In this document: positions 34,592-43,488 of the stretch, piece by piece
Numbering within the stretch: the stretch's first letter is position 1
Layout: every line of letters starts with the position of its first letter
From: Candidatus Syntrophopropionicum ammoniitolerans
GTDB lineage: Bacteria; Bacillota; Desulfotomaculia; Desulfotomaculales; Pelotomaculaceae
Length of the DNA: 47,584 bases
Direction of reading: 5' to 3'
Assembly (NCBI GenBank): GCA_013201395.1
Contig: JABMJD010000014.1
Span: 1-47,584, forward strand
Program-made: the position numbers and the translations under genes
The notes under the pieces: generated by a model
What the model was told of the DNA's origin: nothing
The model's database searches: none
The model's input: only the letters and a program-made list of their open reading frames with translations

Positions 34592-36892
34592 ATGAATTAT
34601 ATCACGACCAAGGAGGCGGCCAACAAATGGGGCCTCACCCCTAGGCGGGTGCAGGCTTTATGCAAACAAGGCAAAATTCCTGGGGTATGTCGTCTAGGCT
34701 GGGCCTGGGCTATCCCCAAAAATGCTGTTAAACCCCGGCCGACCAACGGAAAACCAGATACAGGAGGACGTGGAAGAATAGTGAACAACACAACCTATAA
34801 TCAAATTGTTAGTTTTATTTGGGGTATTGCAGATGACTGTTTGCGCGATGTATATGTGCGGGGGAAATATAGGGATGTCATTTTGCCGATGACCGTTATC
34901 CGGCGGTTAGACGCTGTTTTGGAGGAAACAAAAAAGGATGTCTTGGAAATGAAAAAGCAACTAGATGAGGCAGGTATCCTAAATCAAACTGTCGGCTTGT
35001 GCAGTGCAGCGGGACAATCCTTCTTTAACAGTTCTCTCTTTACGTTAAAAGATTTGCGGGCCAGATCCAGGTACCAGCAGCTAAAAGCAGATTTTATAGC
35101 TTACCTGGATGGCTTTTCCCCTAATGTGCAGGAAATCCTGGAAAAGTTCAAATTTAGAAACCAGATAGACACTATGATAGAGGCAGATATTCTTGGCGCC
35201 GTCATTGAAAAATTTGTTTCCCCAACCATTAACCTCAGTCCAAATCCGGTACTGGATGATCGGGGGGAAGTGAAGCTGCCGGGGATCGATAATCATACCA
35301 TGGGTGTAATTTTTGAAGAACTGATCCGCCGGTTCAATGAAGAAAATAATGAAGAGGCAGGGGAGCACTTTACGCCAAGAGATGTGATCTACTTGATGGC
35401 CGATATAATTTTTTTGCCTATCAAGGATAAGATAAGCGACGGTACTTATCTTTGTTACGACGGGGCCAGCGGCACAGGCGGCATGCTGACCATTGCCAAG
35501 AAAAGGCTTACCCAGCTGGCCAGACAAAACAATAAACAGGTCAAAATCTACCTGTATGGACAGGAAAGCCAACCAGAAACCTACGCTATTGCTAAGGCAG
35601 ACCTATTGATTAAAGGTGGCGGGGATGAAGCGGATAACATTTATTATGGTTCCACCTTGTCCAATGATGGCCATGCTGCTGTGGAGTTTGACTTTATGCT
35701 CAGCAACCCGCCTTATGGGAAGTCCTGGAAAACTGATACGGAAAGATTGGGTGGTAAAAATCAGATTACAGACCCCCGGTTTGTGGTCAATTTTGCTGGT
35801 GATGCCGAATTCAAAATGATTCCCCGCATTAGTGACGGCCAGCTGCTGTTTTTGGCCAACAACATCGCCAAAATGAAACACGGTACCAAACTAGGCAGCA
35901 GGATCGCTGAGGTACATAACGGTTCCTCTCTGTTTACAGGAGATGCGGGGCAAGGTGAAAGCAACCTGCGGCGCTACATTATTGAAAGTGATTATTTAGA
36001 GGCCATCATTGCCCTACCCGACAACATGTTTTATAACACCGGCATCGCCACCTATATTTGGGTCCTCACTAACCGCAAGGAGGAACGTAGAAAAGGGAAG
36101 GTGCAGCTGATTGATGCCACCAGTTTAAAATCCCCCTTGAGGAAAAATTTGGGTAACAAGAACTGTCAGCTAACGCCCCAGATTAGAAAACAGATTATGG
36201 ATACCTATTTGCAGTTTACGGAAAATGAATACAGCAAAATTTTTCCTAATGCTGGGTTTGGTTACTGGAAGATACAGGTGGAAAGACCCTTAAGGCTAAA
36301 GGTAGAGATTAATGAGCAAAAATTGGTGGAATTCAAAAAACTAGCGCAAAAAGCAAAAGATAATGTTGCCTATAGTTTGATTAACGATGTATATCAGGAG
36401 ACGGGAAGTAAGGTCTTTCATGATTACAATAAATTTGCCACCCTGCTGCAAAAAGTGGCCAGGAAAAGGAAAGAAAGGCTGCTTGTGAAAAGGGTTAAGC
36501 TTATCAGGGATTTTTTTGCCACAAAAGATGAGGCCGCAGAAAGAGTGATTAGCAAGGTGTTGAAGAAAAAAAATGCGGATCAGTTAAATGGCCGGTTTAG
36601 GATTGGTAATAATGTGATAGAGTTGGAGATAGATAGGGAATTGTCAGATACAGAGCAGGTTCCCCTCACCTATGAGGGCGGTATAGAAAAGTTTTTTCAG
36701 GACGAGGTTTTACCTTATGCCCCTGATGCCTGGATCGACCAGGGGAAAACCTGCATCGGCTATGAAATCAGCTTCACCAAGTATTTCTATAAGCCGGTGC
36801 AGCTGCGCAGCCTGGATGAAATTATCGCTGACATCAAGGCCCTGGAAGCTGAAACAGAGGGACTACTGCAGGAGATCATTGGGGGCGAATGA
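34592..36892 (+). CDS. hsdM: Type I restriction-modification methyltransferase subunit HsdM with N-terminal helix-turn-helix
   Basis: The 766-residue product methylates adenine in the HsdS-defined site. An N-terminal 60-residue excisionase/MerR-like DNA-binding helix-turn-helix (NYITTKEAANKWGLTPRRVQ) precedes the usual HsdM N-terminal domain (QIVSFIWGIADDCLRDVYVRGKYRDVILP, from about residue 70). The SAM-binding motif I is at about 289 (YDGASGTGGML) and the catalytic NPPYG at 372-376. The ATG at 34592 has an AGGTGGG site. A GTG at 34781 with a GGAAG site would yield a standard-length HsdM without the helix-turn-helix, so both forms may be made. The stop is one base before hsdS starts. Confidence 0.93.
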   Translation: MNYITTKEAANKWGLTPRRVQALCKQGKIPGVCRLGWAWAIPKNAVKPRPTNGKPDTGGRGRIVNNTTYNQIVSFIWGIADDCLRDVYVRGKYRDVILPMTVIRRLDAVLEETKKDVLEMKKQLDEAGILNQTVGLCSAAGQSFFNSSLFTLKDLRARSRYQQLKADFIAYLDGFSPNVQEILEKFKFRNQIDTMIEADILGAVIEKFVSPTINLSPNPVLDDRGEVKLPGIDNHTMGVIFEELIRRFNEENNEEAGEHFTPRDVIYLMADIIFLPIKDKISDGTYLCYDGASGTGGMLTIAKKRLTQLARQNNKQVKIYLYGQESQPETYAIAKADLLIKGGGDEADNIYYGSTLSNDGHAAVEFDFMLSNPPYGKSWKTDTERLGGKNQITDPRFVVNFAGDAEFKMIPRISDGQLLFLANNIAKMKHGTKLGSRIAEVHNGSSLFTGDAGQGESNLRRYIIESDYLEAIIALPDNMFYNTGIATYIWVLTNRKEERRKGKVQLIDATSLKSPLRKNLGNKNCQLTPQIRKQIMDTYLQFTENEYSKIFPNAGFGYWKIQVERPLRLKVEINEQKLVEFKKLAQKAKDNVAYSLINDVYQETGSKVFHDYNKFATLLQKVARKRKERLLVKRVKLIRDFFATKDEAAERVISKVLKKKNADQLNGRFRIGNNVIELEIDRELSDTEQVPLTYEGGIEKFFQDEVLPYAPDAWIDQGKTCIGYEISFTKYFYKPVQLRSLDEIIADIKALEAETEGLLQEIIGGE

Positions 36893-36893
36893 T

Positions 36894-38288
36894 ATGGATG
36901 GTAGATTGAAGCCTTACAGGGGGTATAAGGAGACTAAATTATTATGGCTAGCCAATGTACCTAAGCATTGGGATGTAAAAATTAACAAGTCCATATGGGT
37001 TGAAAGAAAAACCGTAAATTGTATTAACAAACCATTATTGTCAGTGACAATAAAAAAAGGGGTAATATTACAGTCAGAATTATTGACATCTTCATCTAAA
37101 AAGGATTCGTCAAATTTGGATAAAACAAAATATAAATTAATACAGCCTAATGACTTGGTTTATAATAAAATGAGAATGTGGCAGGGGGCAGTTGGAATAT
37201 CGGAATACAGGGGGATAGTAAGCCCTGCATATATTGTGCTTAAACCTATTAGAAATATCAACCATAGGTATTATCATTATTTACTTAGGACACCAGGCTA
37301 TGTAAAAGAGTCTTTTAGAAACTCCTATGGAATATGTGATGATCAGCTTAGTTTAAGATATGAGGATTTTAAATGTATGCATAATATTATCCCCCCAAAA
37401 GAAGAACAGGACCAAATAGTACGCTACCTGGACAGCAAACTCACCAAAATCGATAAATTTTTAATAAACAAAAAAAGGTTGATTGAACTTTTAAAAGAAC
37501 AAAAACAGGCTATTATTAATCAAGCAGTTACAAAAGGCTTGAACCCCCATGCACAGATGAAGCCATCAGGAATTGAATGGCTGGGCGACATCCCAGAAAC
37601 AATGGAAATAGTTAGATTGAAAAATCTTAGCAAGGTTAACCCAACTATAAACCTAAATAAATATTCATTGGATGATAGGGTAGTTTTTTTGCCGATGGAA
37701 AAGATATCAGAAAATGGACATATTGACAACAGTGAATTCAGAGAAATTCAGGATGTTAAAAACGGGTTTACCGGATTTGCAAGGAATGATGTAGTGGTAG
37801 CAAAAATCACCCCTTGTTTTGAAAACGGTAAAGGCGCATGTTTGGATAGCCTGAAAAGTGATATTGGATATGGAACAACCGAGCTAATAGTGTTAAGGCC
37901 ATCTAACAAGATTCTGCCAAAATACCTATATTTTATAACTAGAACTGATTGTTTTAGGATTTTAGGAGAAGAGGTAATGACTGGTTCTGCAGGGCAAAAG
38001 AGAGTACCAGTCCAGTTTGTCTCCTCTTTCAAATTAGGTGTTCCGGACATAGAACGGCAAAGAAGGGTATTAACTTATATTGAGGAAAAAATACAAATCA
38101 TAGATGGGGCAGTTGAGCGCATTAAAAAAGAAATATCCCTGATCAATGAATACCGTACCAGCCTCATATCCAGTGTAGTAACCGGTCAGGTAGATGTGCG
38201 CAACATCCAAGTCGAAGAGGCTAAGGTTGATCTGGCAGGTGATGCAGAACATATTACTGATCTTGATGATGAAGCTGTTTGCGGATAA
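36894..38288 (+). CDS. hsdS: Type I restriction-modification specificity subunit HsdS
   Basis: The 464-residue protein sets the DNA target. Two target-recognition domains (about 10-200 and 235-420) each begin with a W-L-x-x-(V/I)-P motif (LLWLANVPKHWDV, IEWLGDIPETMEI) and are followed by conserved helical spacers (EEQDQIVRYLDSKLTKIDKF and ERQRRVLTYIEEKIQIIDGA). The base composition is clearly richer in A/T than hsdM or hsdR, as is usual for exchanged recognition domains. The ATG lies one base after the hsdM stop. The acidic Asp/Glu-rich tail (last 30 residues) is unusual. The target site cannot be read from the sequence. Confidence 0.92.
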   Translation: MDGRLKPYRGYKETKLLWLANVPKHWDVKINKSIWVERKTVNCINKPLLSVTIKKGVILQSELLTSSSKKDSSNLDKTKYKLIQPNDLVYNKMRMWQGAVGISEYRGIVSPAYIVLKPIRNINHRYYHYLLRTPGYVKESFRNSYGICDDQLSLRYEDFKCMHNIIPPKEEQDQIVRYLDSKLTKIDKFLINKKRLIELLKEQKQAIINQAVTKGLNPHAQMKPSGIEWLGDIPETMEIVRLKNLSKVNPTINLNKYSLDDRVVFLPMEKISENGHIDNSEFREIQDVKNGFTGFARNDVVVAKITPCFENGKGACLDSLKSDIGYGTTELIVLRPSNKILPKYLYFITRTDCFRILGEEVMTGSAGQKRVPVQFVSSFKLGVPDIERQRRVLTYIEEKIQIIDGAVERIKKEISLINEYRTSLISSVVTGQVDVRNIQVEEAKVDLAGDAEHITDLDDEAVCG

Positions 38289-38325
38289 TGAAATGGGGTT
38301 AGCAGGGAAGGTGGAGGTGTAAATC

Positions 38326-41289
38326 ATGGTCACAAACACAAGGGAAGTGGGTCTGGAAACCCTAATTATAAATCACTTAGTGAGCAACAATGGTTATGAA
38401 CCTGGGACAAACGAGGATTACAACCGGGATTGTGCAGTTGATGAAACCCGCCTGCTCAGATTCCTAAAGGATACCCAGCCGGATGAAGTGGGGAAAATCG
38501 GCGTTTTACATAGTGATCACAAAAAAGCGCAGTTTTTAAACCGGCTGCAGGGCGAGATAGCCAGGCGGGGTATTATCGATGTGCTGAGGAAAGGTGTCAA
38601 TTTTTACCCGGCCCACCTGATCATATTCTATATGACGCCTAGCGAGAAGAACATTAAGGCACGGGAAATGTTTAAAAGAAACATTTTTAGTGTAACCAGA
38701 CAGTTGATGTATTCCAAAAACAATACCCGGCTAGCCCTCGACTTTGTAGTTTTTATCAATGGGCTGCCTCTAATCACCTGCGAGCTTAAAAACAGACTGA
38801 CCAAACAAAATGTTGATGACGCCGTTCAGCAATATAAACTGGACCGGGACCCGCGAGAGCTCCTATTTCAATTTAAAAGGTGTATGGCCCATTTTGCAGT
38901 TGATGACAATGAAGTGAGGTTTTGCACACGGCTAGCGGGTAAGAATTCCTGGTTTTTGCCTTTCAACAAGGGCTATGAGGGCGGTGCCGGCAATCCTCCC
39001 AACCCCAGTGGGATCAAGACTGATTATTTGTGGAAAGAGATTTTTTCCAAGAATGAACTGGCCAATATTATTGAAAACTATGCGCAGGTAGTGGTGGAGA
39101 TAGATGAACAGACCAGGAAAAAGACCTATAAGCAGATTTTTCCCCGTTATCATCAGCTGGCTGTAGTGAAGGCTCTCCTGGCCCATGCCCAGGAAAATGG
39201 CGTGGGGCAAAAATATCTAATTCAACATAGTGCCGGCAGCGGTAAGTCCAACTCTATCGCTTGGACAGCCCACCAGCTTGTGGGTCTGGAAAAGGATGGC
39301 GCCAGTGTCTTTGATTCTATTATTGTGGTCACAGACCGGATCAACCTGGACAAGCAGATTAAGCATACGATAAAACAGTTCATGCAGGTATCAAATACAG
39401 TGGGTCATGCTGAAAACTCCGAGGATTTGAAAAATCTGATCACCCAGGGCAAAAAGATCATCATTACTACTGTGCATAAATTCCCCTACATCCTTGATGA
39501 AATCGGCACAAAACATAAGGGCAGCAGGTTTGCCATCATTATTGATGAGGCCCATTCCAGCCAGAGCGGTAGTATGTCGGCCAAAATGAACATAGCCCTT
39601 TCCGGGGAATATGCCGTTGACGAAGAAGAAACAGTTGAGGACAAAATTATTAAGATGATGGCTGGCCGCAAGATGCTCAAAAATGCCAGCTATTTTGCTT
39701 TTACAGCCACACCCAAGAATAAAACCCTGGAAATGTTTGGGGTTCCTGTCCCTGGTAGTGCGAAAACCCCCCATAAGCCGTTTCATGTTTACACTATGAA
39801 GCAGGCTATCCAGGAAGGCTTTATCCTGGATGTGCTCAAATACTATATCCCAATCAAAAGTTATTATAGAATTGCTAAAATAGTTGAAAATGACCCCTTG
39901 TTTGACAAAAAGAAAGCACAGAAGAAGCTCCGCAGCTATGTGGAGTCCAACGCTTATGCTATTGAACAAAAAGCGGAAATTATGGTTGACCATTTCCATA
40001 ACCAGGTGATCGCCAAAGGGAAAATTGGTGGCCGAGCCCGGGCGATGGTGGTCACAGGCGGTATTACCAGGGCCATTGAATATTATTATGCCATTAGCAA
40101 ATATTTGATCCAAAGAAAGAGCCCCTACCAGGCAATCATTGCTTTCTCAGGGGAAAAGGAATACCAGGGTCAGGTGGTTACTGAGGCTTCCATAAACGGT
40201 TTTCCTAGCAATCGGATTGAATCAGAATTCAAAAAGGACCCTTATCGATTCCTGGTGGTGGCCAACAAATTCCAGACAGGTTATGATGAACCCCTTTTGC
40301 ACAGCATGTATGTGGACAAAATGCTCTCAGACATTAAGGCTGTCCAAACTCTGTCACGGTTAAACAGAGCCCACCCGGGCAAAAGAGATGTGTTTGTTCT
40401 TGATTTTGCCAATGAGACCGGGGTGATTAAGGAAGCCTTTGAAAGGTATCACACCACCACCATTCTTTCTAATGAAACGGATCCCAATAAACTTTATGAC
40501 CTGGTCTCTGAAATGGAACAGCATCAGGTTTATATGGGTGAACATGTAGATAGATTGGTAGGGCTGTACCTGGATGATGCCCAGAGGGATCGCCTGGATC
40601 CGATCCTGGACGCCTGTGTGGCTAGTTACAGCAATTTGGGTGAGGATGAACAGGTTAACTTTAAAGGGAATGCCAAAGCCTTTGTCCGCACCTATGGTTT
40701 CTTGGGGGCAATTTTGCCCTATGGTAACCCTGCTTGGGAGAAGCTGGCGTTATTTTTGCAACTGCTGATTCCGAAGCTTCCTTCTCCAGTGGAGGAAGAC
40801 TTGTCCAAAGGAATTTTGGAAGCAATAGATCTGGACAGCTACCGGGCAGAGGTTAAGCAAACCATGTCCATCCTGCTGGAAGAGCAACCCGAATATGAGG
40901 TGGATCCTGTACCAACAGGCGGCGGTGGTGGGGCAAAGGAGCCGGAGCTGGAGCTTTTGAGCAGCATCCTGGAAAGCTTCCATGACCTGTGGGGAAATAT
41001 AGATTGGAAGGATGAAGACCAGCTTAAAAGACATATAGCCGGTATCCCTGCTGCAGTGGCCAAAGATGTTGCCTATCAAAATGCAATGAGAAATTCAGAC
41101 CGGCAAAATGCTCGCATTGAAAGTGAAAGGGCTTTGCAAAAAACAGTTATAAATATGATGTCAGATAATATGGAGCTTTTTAAGCAGTTTAACGATAACC
41201 CTTCTTTTAGAAAATGGCTATCTGACATGGTGTTTGAAATAACATATAGCACCGCCGGGGAGATATACACCGGTGAGGCAACAATATGA
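38326..41289 (+). CDS. hsdR: Type I restriction endonuclease subunit HsdR
   Basis: The 987-residue motor-nuclease translocates and cuts unmethylated DNA with HsdM and HsdS. The N-terminal nuclease domain shows the Asp...Glu-x-Lys motif (LDFVVFINGLPLITCELK, about 143-160). The helicase part has Walker A SAGSGKS (about 302), motif II DEAH at 407-410 and motif III FTATPK (about 458). The C-terminal helical region binds HsdM/HsdS. It starts 37 bases after hsdS with a GGAGGTG site. Full length with no lesions, so the system may be active. Confidence 0.95.
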   Translation: MVTNTREVGLETLIINHLVSNNGYEPGTNEDYNRDCAVDETRLLRFLKDTQPDEVGKIGVLHSDHKKAQFLNRLQGEIARRGIIDVLRKGVNFYPAHLIIFYMTPSEKNIKAREMFKRNIFSVTRQLMYSKNNTRLALDFVVFINGLPLITCELKNRLTKQNVDDAVQQYKLDRDPRELLFQFKRCMAHFAVDDNEVRFCTRLAGKNSWFLPFNKGYEGGAGNPPNPSGIKTDYLWKEIFSKNELANIIENYAQVVVEIDEQTRKKTYKQIFPRYHQLAVVKALLAHAQENGVGQKYLIQHSAGSGKSNSIAWTAHQLVGLEKDGASVFDSIIVVTDRINLDKQIKHTIKQFMQVSNTVGHAENSEDLKNLITQGKKIIITTVHKFPYILDEIGTKHKGSRFAIIIDEAHSSQSGSMSAKMNIALSGEYAVDEEETVEDKIIKMMAGRKMLKNASYFAFTATPKNKTLEMFGVPVPGSAKTPHKPFHVYTMKQAIQEGFILDVLKYYIPIKSYYRIAKIVENDPLFDKKKAQKKLRSYVESNAYAIEQKAEIMVDHFHNQVIAKGKIGGRARAMVVTGGITRAIEYYYAISKYLIQRKSPYQAIIAFSGEKEYQGQVVTEASINGFPSNRIESEFKKDPYRFLVVANKFQTGYDEPLLHSMYVDKMLSDIKAVQTLSRLNRAHPGKRDVFVLDFANETGVIKEAFERYHTTTILSNETDPNKLYDLVSEMEQHQVYMGEHVDRLVGLYLDDAQRDRLDPILDACVASYSNLGEDEQVNFKGNAKAFVRTYGFLGAILPYGNPAWEKLALFLQLLIPKLPSPVEEDLSKGILEAIDLDSYRAEVKQTMSILLEEQPEYEVDPVPTGGGGGAKEPELELLSSILESFHDLWGNIDWKDEDQLKRHIAGIPAAVAKDVAYQNAMRNSDRQNARIESERALQKTVINMMSDNMELFKQFNDNPSFRKWLSDMVFEITYSTAGEIYTGEATI

Positions 41290-41299
41290 TGTCCCGCCC

Positions 41300-41545
41300 T
41301 GCTCCTTGACTTAATGAAACCCCCAAAATATCCTTATCCTTCTTGCCGTACATGTCGATGCCCAATATGGAACAGACTCACTTGCTAATAATTTGGCTAT
41401 TCTTACGGTTTTTGAAAATAATGCCGTCAAAAATACGGTATGTCTGTAACCATAGATTACACTCAGATTGTCTTCAATGCCACCTGCCACATGCCTTTGA
41501 AGTACATCTTCTTTATCTTTTGCTCTAGTGACAAATATCGTCAAA
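41300..41545 (-). pseudogene. IS256-family transposase, internal remnant
   Basis: On the reverse strand two frames together match the middle of IS256-type transposases: a FDGIIFKNRKNSQIISK segment containing a conserved Asp, then after a TGA an ILGIDMYGKKD-DILGV segment. A frame change and a stop separate the pieces. No ends were recognised. The rest of this 324-base gap holds only the upstream region of the gene at 41614. Confidence 0.65.
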
Positions 41546-41564
41546 ATTCCCGCAGGGAAAATGC

Positions 41565-41570
41565 TATAAT
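41565..41570 (+). promoter_or_regulatory. Possible -10 box with upstream inverted repeat
   Basis: A perfect TATAAT lies 44 bases before the gene at 41614. A TTCCC-GCA-GGGAA inverted repeat (41547-41559) fills the spacer where a repressor could sit; the -35 region is poor. Confidence 0.35.
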
Positions 41571-41613
41571 TATAAAGACGTTATTTAGATAAAGATTGTA
41601 GGAGACTATTCCC

Positions 41614-42363
41614 ATGCAAAGAAAATGGCTGATTCCTTTGGTTGTGTGCATCCTATTAGTTGTGGCCTGGTGCTTGCGTTGGGAGCAAGGACCAACGCAA
41701 ACTGAAAACGAATTGCAAATTATTCATCTAAAGGACCGCTGGACAGGGCAGGCATGGATTTCCACATATGGCAGGAAAAGGTATATATTATATAGTGGTG
41801 AGCAAAACCCAGTGCCTACGCAAAATGACATATCGTTTAGGAAGTCTCAAATTTTAGGCAGTCCTGAAAAGGTTCAAGAAATACAAGCGATTGAACAAAA
41901 GATTGAATTTTATAATCAGGAAATAACAGCGCACGAAGAAGGCCACAGAGAATATGAACGTCTTGTAACTGAAAAGGTAAAACGGGATTTTGTACCTATT
42001 TATGGTAGACCTTTGTTTAATGCGCAAGTGTTCGACATAAGTATTGATGAAGCATTGAAATCCGGGGAATATAACGATGAAATACCAAGGGATATATTAG
42101 AACATCATTGGTTTTGGAGCAGCGCAAAGGAAAATTTAGGTACCGCAGATAATGAATTAGCTAACCTGCCATTGAACCAGTCATTGGAAGCCCGATCACA
42201 AGCTGAATTAGAACTAGAAGCCTGGGCATGGCAGGAACGTAAAATTGCTACGGGGATATGGGTAGGGCTTTTTATCCTATCCTTATTGACTATGGGGTTA
42301 TTTAGCAGAAATAATTTCAAAAAACCCACGCTATCTGATACTGGTTCACCCTATCGGGAGTAA
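41614..42363 (+). CDS. Hypothetical membrane protein within the restriction island
   Basis: The 249-residue protein has an N-terminal membrane segment or uncleaved signal (about 5-22), an extracellular or cytoplasmic helical domain rich in Glu, Gln and Arg (about 40-210, with a coiled-coil-like stretch near 90-130), and a second membrane segment (about 213-232). The ribosome site is AGGAGA nine bases before the ATG. No known family was recognised. It lies between the hsd genes and the right copy of the direct repeat, so it entered with the island or was trapped by it. Confidence 0.65.
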   Translation: MQRKWLIPLVVCILLVVAWCLRWEQGPTQTENELQIIHLKDRWTGQAWISTYGRKRYILYSGEQNPVPTQNDISFRKSQILGSPEKVQEIQAIEQKIEFYNQEITAHEEGHREYERLVTEKVKRDFVPIYGRPLFNAQVFDISIDEALKSGEYNDEIPRDILEHHWFWSSAKENLGTADNELANLPLNQSLEARSQAELELEAWAWQERKIATGIWVGLFILSLLTMGLFSRNNFKKPTLSDTGSPYRE

Positions 42364-42496
42364 AGGCACGACAGGCAAGGCACCGTAACCCAGGCGTACA
42401 TTGTACAAAGTAATGCCCTGCTCAGCCGAAGCTACCTAAATAATCGTGTTTTATCAGGCTGTTTTGACACTGTTTCTCCCGGGCTGTTTTTAGGCA

Positions 42497-42638
42497 TCAT
42501 CGGGCCCGAAGGAACTGCTGCCCGGGCTGTGCAGGCCGCAGACATTATCGCCAGGGATATTAACACTGCCCTGGACATGCTTTTAAATCCCAAAAGGCTC
42601 ATAGCCACCCTGCGGCTGTAATCTTGCTATTGTTCGTT
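42497..42638 (+). repeat. 142-bp direct repeat, right copy (HAD-gene fragment)
   Basis: This is a non-functional copy of the last 42 codons of the HAD gene plus downstream bases, about 95 percent identical to 34399-34540. Homology may extend a little further left to about 42483 with a small deletion. The stretch 42639-42825 shows nothing recognisable. Confidence 0.9.
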
Positions 42639-42825
42639 TCTCGCGTCCAGCCCCTTGGTGCAATGAATAGGCGATGGGGCTCTACATCTTAAAAAAACAT
42701 TTGATCCAAAGGCAAACCTTGGTATATAATGGTGACAGGAGCGATTGTCAAAATTATCAACTGGAAATAAGCGTTGCGGCTAGTGTAGCCTAACAGCATA
42801 TGGACGACAATGGCAAAAATAATTT

Positions 42826-42925
42826 AATAATGACCCAAGAAAGGGCAAACCAGCCGAAAGACTGGGGCGCAAAGTTAGGAGTCTAAATCACCATCAGGTG
42901 ATATGATAGTCCGACTGCCGAAATT
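42826..42925 (+). promoter_or_regulatory. Cyclic di-GMP-I (GEMM-I) riboswitch
   Basis: The conserved core is present in order: GGGCAAACC, a tetraloop stem with GAAA, GGGGCGCAAAG, a GTCTAAATCACC segment with its paired GGTGAT, and a closing ATAGTCCGACTGCCGA. This matches the GEMM-I consensus that binds c-di-GMP. The 3' end overlaps a terminator stem. Confidence 0.9.
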
Positions 42926-42948
42926 TAATTTTCGTGCAGTCTTTTTTT
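42913..42948 (+). terminator. Terminator in the c-di-GMP riboswitch platform
   Basis: GACTGC (42913-42918) pairs with GCAGTC (42936-42941), with an inner CGAAA/TTTTCG stem, then seven T residues. Its left arm is part of the aptamer's closing region, so ligand binding should prevent it from forming. Confidence 0.85.
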
Positions 42949-43053
42949 ATCTCAAAATACAAGCTCCCATTTTTGTCTGCATACCAACTGTTTTTAATTA
43001 ACATTTATAGGTCTTTGTTTCCAGTGCATGAGGTCAGGAAAGGAGGACTTGAG

Positions 43054-43134
43054 TTGGAATCTCTAAGTTTTGGTCTCACAGTGTTTTCCCTAATATTATT
43101 GACATCAATTGCGCTAAGGTACAAAAGATATTAG
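43054..43134 (+). CDS. 26-residue single-pass membrane peptide under c-di-GMP control
   Basis: A TTG start lies seven bases after a perfect AAAGGAGG site. The peptide is a hydrophobic helix (LSFGLTVFSLILLTSIAL) flanked by Glu at the start and a basic tail (RYKRY), ending in TAG. It is the first translatable frame after the riboswitch terminator. It recalls the start of small OadG-like membrane proteins but is far shorter, so it may be a true small protein or the truncated end of a gene. Confidence 0.55.
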   Translation: MESLSFGLTVFSLILLTSIALRYKRY

Positions 43135-43220
43135 AATTCTGTAATAATGCATACGCAAAATAAACCTGCAATAGCAATTTTCTGTCATGCTTGCTCATTT
43201 TACACTTCAGTTGTACCCCG

Positions 43221-43396
43221 CCTGGAAAACGAAGTCATAGAAAAAATTGGCGGACCTTTCAATGGCTATAGCCTGCGGGGTGCGCAAATTGAAAACCTGT
43301 AAAAACAAATTAACCGGCGGTTGGATAGTATAGAAATTGATACCCGCTATCTTGTATCCCGAGTGGCTTTGCTAAAAGGGGTGGTCAATCATTAAC
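43221..43396 (+). pseudogene. Possible remnant of a coiled-coil protein
   Basis: One frame reads as protein-like (ENEVIEKIGGPFNGY onward, then after a TAA at 43300-43302 KQINRRLDSIEIDTRYLVSRVALL) before a stop at 43394-43396. The second part looks like the coiled-coil tail of small 'DTRYLV-RV--LEG' proteins. There is no start with a ribosome site. The rest of 43135-43478 shows nothing but the sigK terminator. Confidence 0.25.
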
Positions 43397-43467
43397 TTCA
43401 CAAGTAACCTGACACTCCCCTGATTGAACCAGATAAGGGCCACCGATAGATAAGGGTCCCAGATCTG

Positions 43468-43488
43468 AAAAACTGCCATCACTGGCAG
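43468..43488 (-). terminator. Terminator overlapping the sigK stop codon
   Basis: Read on the minus strand, CTGCCA (43488-43483) pairs with TGGCAG (43478-43473) around a four-base loop, followed by five T residues. The TGA stop lies in the loop. Confidence 0.85.
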
